Shown piece after piece: positions 62,205-64,000 of a stretch of DNA of 64,000 nt. Source of the stretch: G963663365 sp963663365. Its GTDB lineage: Bacteria > Hinthialibacterota > Hinthialibacteria > Hinthialibacterales > G963663365. Position 1 is the stretch's first letter, and every line of letters begins with the position of its first letter. The stretch lies in assembly GCA_963663365.2 (NCBI GenBank), contig CAXXIH010000002.1, forward strand, positions 477,952-541,951. Direction: 5' to 3'. The notes under the pieces were generated by a model, which had not been told where the DNA came from, did not search any database, and saw nothing but the letters and a program-made list of their open reading frames with translations. The position numbers and the translations under genes were made by a program.

Positions 62205-63533
62205 ATGAGTTATATTCAGAAGTTCACCGCTGCCTTCTTTCTTTTTTTGCCGGTTGCACAGTTTGCGTTGGCCGAAGATGCGAGCGAAGAATGGAGCGGC
62301 CTCAATCAAGAAATTGAAGAACTCTCCCGTGCCGGCAACTATAAGGATGCTTTTGTTATTGCCCAAAAGGCCCTCGAATTAGTAGAAAAGAACACAAATC
62401 CCAATCACCCGGATGTTGCCGTAAGCCTAAACAACTTGGCACGTTTATACGAACCTTTAGGCCAATTTGCCCAAGCTGAACCGCTTCTCAAACGCGCACT
62501 GGCGATAAACGAAGAGGCCTTGGGAGCGAATCATTCCCGTACGGCGGCAAGTTTGAACAACTTGGCCCGATTATACGAACACATGGGCCGATACGCCCAA
62601 GCTGAACCACTTTACAAACGGGCATTGGCGATAAATGAAGAGGCGCTGGGCCCGAATCACACCGGCACAGCGGCAAGCCTAGACAACCTGGCTGAGTTCT
62701 ACTGGCACCTAAATCAGTGTGCACAGGCTGAACCATTATCAAGGCGGGCTCTGGCAATCAGAGAGAAAACGCTTGGGCCGGAACATCCTGAAGTTGCTAC
62801 AAATTTAAACAACTTAGGAGCACTTCTTTATAATCAAGGCCAGTATACGCAGGCTGAAATGCTCTACCGGCGAGCGCTTGAAATAAGAGAGAAGGTCCTG
62901 AGGCCGGAGCATCCCGATATCGCCATAAGTCTAAATAATTTAGGCTCACTTCTCTTAAGCCAAGGCCGTTACGATCAAGCCGAGCCGATTTTTGAACGCG
63001 CTTTGGCAATTAGAGAGAAAGAATTTGGGCCGGATCATTCCATCGTGGCCTCCAGTCTGCTCAACCTGGGTACCCTCTATAGAATCCAAGGCAAGACCGA
63101 ACAAACCGAACCACTCTTAAAACGTGCATTAGCAATCCAGGAAAAAGCCTTAGGGCCGGATCATCCGGATGTTGCAATGTGCGTCAACAATCTTGCCACT
63201 CTCTATCACACACAAGGCAATTATGCTCAGGCCGAACCACTTTTTGTACGCTCACTTACTATTTGGGAAAAAACATTGGGGCCGAACCATCCCCATGTCG
63301 CCATAAACCTGAATAACCTGGCTGAAATATACAAAATCCAGGGACGATATGACCAGGCCGAAGAACTCTATAAACGGTCACTGTCAATTTATGAAAAAAC
63401 ACTGGGACCGGATCACCCCTCTGTAGCTACTATCCTTGAAAACTTGGCATTGTTCTATCGAACCACCCAAAGGCCCAAAGAGGCCGAGCCCTTGGAAGAA
63501 CGCGCGGCACGTATTCGTGCGATGCCGAGATAG
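62205..63533 (+). CDS. Exported TPR protein with nine 42-residue repeats
   Basis: A 442-residue protein with a signal peptide (about 1-23; AAFFLFLPVAQFALA). From residue 68 it consists of nine consecutive 42-residue units of the kinesin-light-chain/TPR_10-TPR_12 type. Each has the pattern HPxVAxxLNNLAxLYxxQG and AEPLxxRALAIxEKxLGP, starting at residues 68, 110, 152, 194, 236, 278, 320, 362 and 404. The ninth runs to the C-terminus. These superhelices bind protein partners, here probably in the periplasm. The ATG at 62205 is preferred because GGAGGA is 5 bases upstream and it starts the signal; the frame extends far upstream into the previous gene without meaning. It converges with the enolase-superfamily gene. 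Confidence 0.88.
   Translation: MSYIQKFTAAFFLFLPVAQFALAEDASEEWSGLNQEIEELSRAGNYKDAFVIAQKALELVEKNTNPNHPDVAVSLNNLARLYEPLGQFAQAEPLLKRALAINEEALGANHSRTAASLNNLARLYEHMGRYAQAEPLYKRALAINEEALGPNHTGTAASLDNLAEFYWHLNQCAQAEPLSRRALAIREKTLGPEHPEVATNLNNLGALLYNQGQYTQAEMLYRRALEIREKVLRPEHPDIAISLNNLGSLLLSQGRYDQAEPIFERALAIREKEFGPDHSIVASSLLNLGTLYRIQGKTEQTEPLLKRALAIQEKALGPDHPDVAMCVNNLATLYHTQGNYAQAEPLFVRSLTIWEKTLGPNHPHVAINLNNLAEIYKIQGRYDQAEELYKRSLSIYEKTLGPDHPSVATILENLALFYRTTQRPKEAEPLEERAARIRAMPR
62406..63530 (+). repeat. 126-base tandem coding repeat, nine units
   Basis: It encodes the nine 42-residue TPR units of the 62205-63533 gene. The protein pattern is regular without any insertion or deletion between units, while the DNA units have diverged. 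The last unit is three residues short. Confidence 0.8.
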
Positions 63534-63550
63534 ATTTAACGAAAACAGAT

Positions 63551-64000
63551 TTACCAATTCGTATAACTTCCATCGGGGCGCTGTAGATGCGGATGCTCAT
63601 GAGGAGTCATAGGATATTTCGCCGCGGCTTCTTCATCGAATTCCACACCAAGACCCGGGCGGGTTGGCAAAGGATAATAAGTGCCTTTCCGTGCGACAGT
63701 AACCGGAAAAACATCTCCACCACCCTCATTAAAGGCCGGAATAACTTCCACCCAAGTCAAATTGTTGACAGCCATTGCATAATGAATCGTTGCCGCAGTA
63801 CAAACCGGGCCGATGGGATTGTGCGGCATGAGATCGATATAATGCGCCTCGCACCACCCCGCCACTTTCTTAGCTTCTGTTAGCCCGCCAATGCAACAAA
63901 TATCCACCCGCGCGAAATTGGTCAGCCCACTTTCGATATAAGGAAGCGCCGCCCATTTACTGGGCCATTCTTCTCCAATGGCAAAGGGGACATCGGTCAT
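63551..64000 (-). CDS. Enolase-superfamily dehydratase, galactonate-dehydratase-like, partial
   Basis: The C-terminal 149 residues of a mandelate-racemase/muconate-lactonising-type enzyme; the N-terminus lies beyond 64000. Recognisable parts are PFAIGEEWPSKWAALPYIES, with the third metal ligand region, and GLTNFARVDICCIGGLTEAKKVAGWCEAH. MPHNPIGPVCTAAT follows, with the catalytic-type histidine. The C-terminal PTRPGLGVEFDEEAAAKYP is typical of D-galactonate and related acid-sugar dehydratases. Such enzymes remove water from aldonic acids to give 2-keto-3-deoxy sugars. That would fit downstream processing of oxidised sugars made by the Gfo/Idh/MocA proteins; the specific acid sugar is inferred only. 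Any M at 64000 is not the true start. Confidence 0.85.
   Translation of the reverse strand: MTDVPFAIGEEWPSKWAALPYIESGLTNFARVDICCIGGLTEAKKVAGWCEAHYIDLMPHNPIGPVCTAATIHYAMAVNNLTWVEVIPAFNEGGGDVFPVTVARKGTYYPLPTRPGLGVEFDEEAAAKYPMTPHEHPHLQRPDGSYTNW

Noticed and set aside
1..64000. tRNA, rRNA, CRISPR arrays, insertion sequences, phage genes and riboswitches
   Set aside because: None was recognised by reading. Covariance-model searches (tRNAscan, Rfam) would be needed to exclude small RNAs, especially in 20459-21258 and 40737-41304.

Overview
The window is bacterial chromosome from a Gram-negative, saprophytic-looking organism. It carries about 37 genes, most for exported proteins: Sec signal peptides, lipoboxes, and Tat (SRRxFL-type) leaders on three Gfo/Idh/MocA oxidoreductases, a sulfatase and a phosphoesterase. 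These families, the one-off type IV prepilin-like protein, the small glycine-rich membrane protein and CotH/lamin-tail, DUF4838, DUF6259 and GH95 proteins are typical of Planctomycetota/Verrucomicrobiota/Lentisphaerota and of candidate phyla such as Hydrogenedentota or Sumerlaeota. I cannot choose among them from sequence alone. No rRNA, tRNA, CRISPR array, transposase or phage gene was recognised.

Layout. 1-4.7 kb: the end of a DUF4091 glycoside-hydrolase-like gene; a two-gene minus-strand operon (M20 carbamoyl-amidohydrolase, then isochorismatase-type hydrolase); and a Tat-exported Gfo/Idh/MocA protein without the usual EKP motif. 4.8-12.7 kb (minus strand): a DUF4914 P-loop protein, a second Gfo/Idh/MocA protein, a Yip1-like membrane/TPR protein, and a HEAT-repeat lipoprotein that appears split by a frameshift in a T-rich stretch. 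13-20.5 kb: Tat lipoprotein phosphoesterase, DUF6259 glycosidase-like protein, prepilin-like protein, GH95 alpha-L-fucosidase, small membrane protein. 20.5-25.5 kb: an 800-base stretch with no gene, a PL10 pectate lyase, and two tandem NHL beta-propeller paralogues preceded by two adjacent palindromes.

25.8-39 kb is rich in signalling and glycan genes: a response regulator with an unrecognised output region of about 480 residues, an alpha-glucuronidase-like protein, a six-hairpin glycosidase-like protein, a sulfatase, and a BvgS/EvgS-like hybrid kinase followed 6 bases later by a response regulator. 39-53 kb: SGNH lipoprotein, secreted nitrilase-like hydrolase, an isolated fliG, three exported proteins of unclear function, a third Gfo/Idh/MocA protein, a seven-repeat propeller and a sugar isomerase. 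53-64 kb: CotH/lamin-tail protein, DUF4838 protein, an unknown exported protein, a TPR protein with nine 42-residue repeats, and the end of a galactonate-dehydratase-like enolase-superfamily gene.

Read together, the genes suggest breakdown of complex, partly sulfated and fucosylated or uronate-containing glycans outside the cytoplasm. Sugar oxidoreductases, an isomerase and an acid-sugar dehydratase would process the products. The genes are mostly single units on alternating strands rather than one polysaccharide-utilisation operon, and no SusC/SusD pair or sugar transporter is present. Strong hairpins lie between two of the convergent gene pairs.
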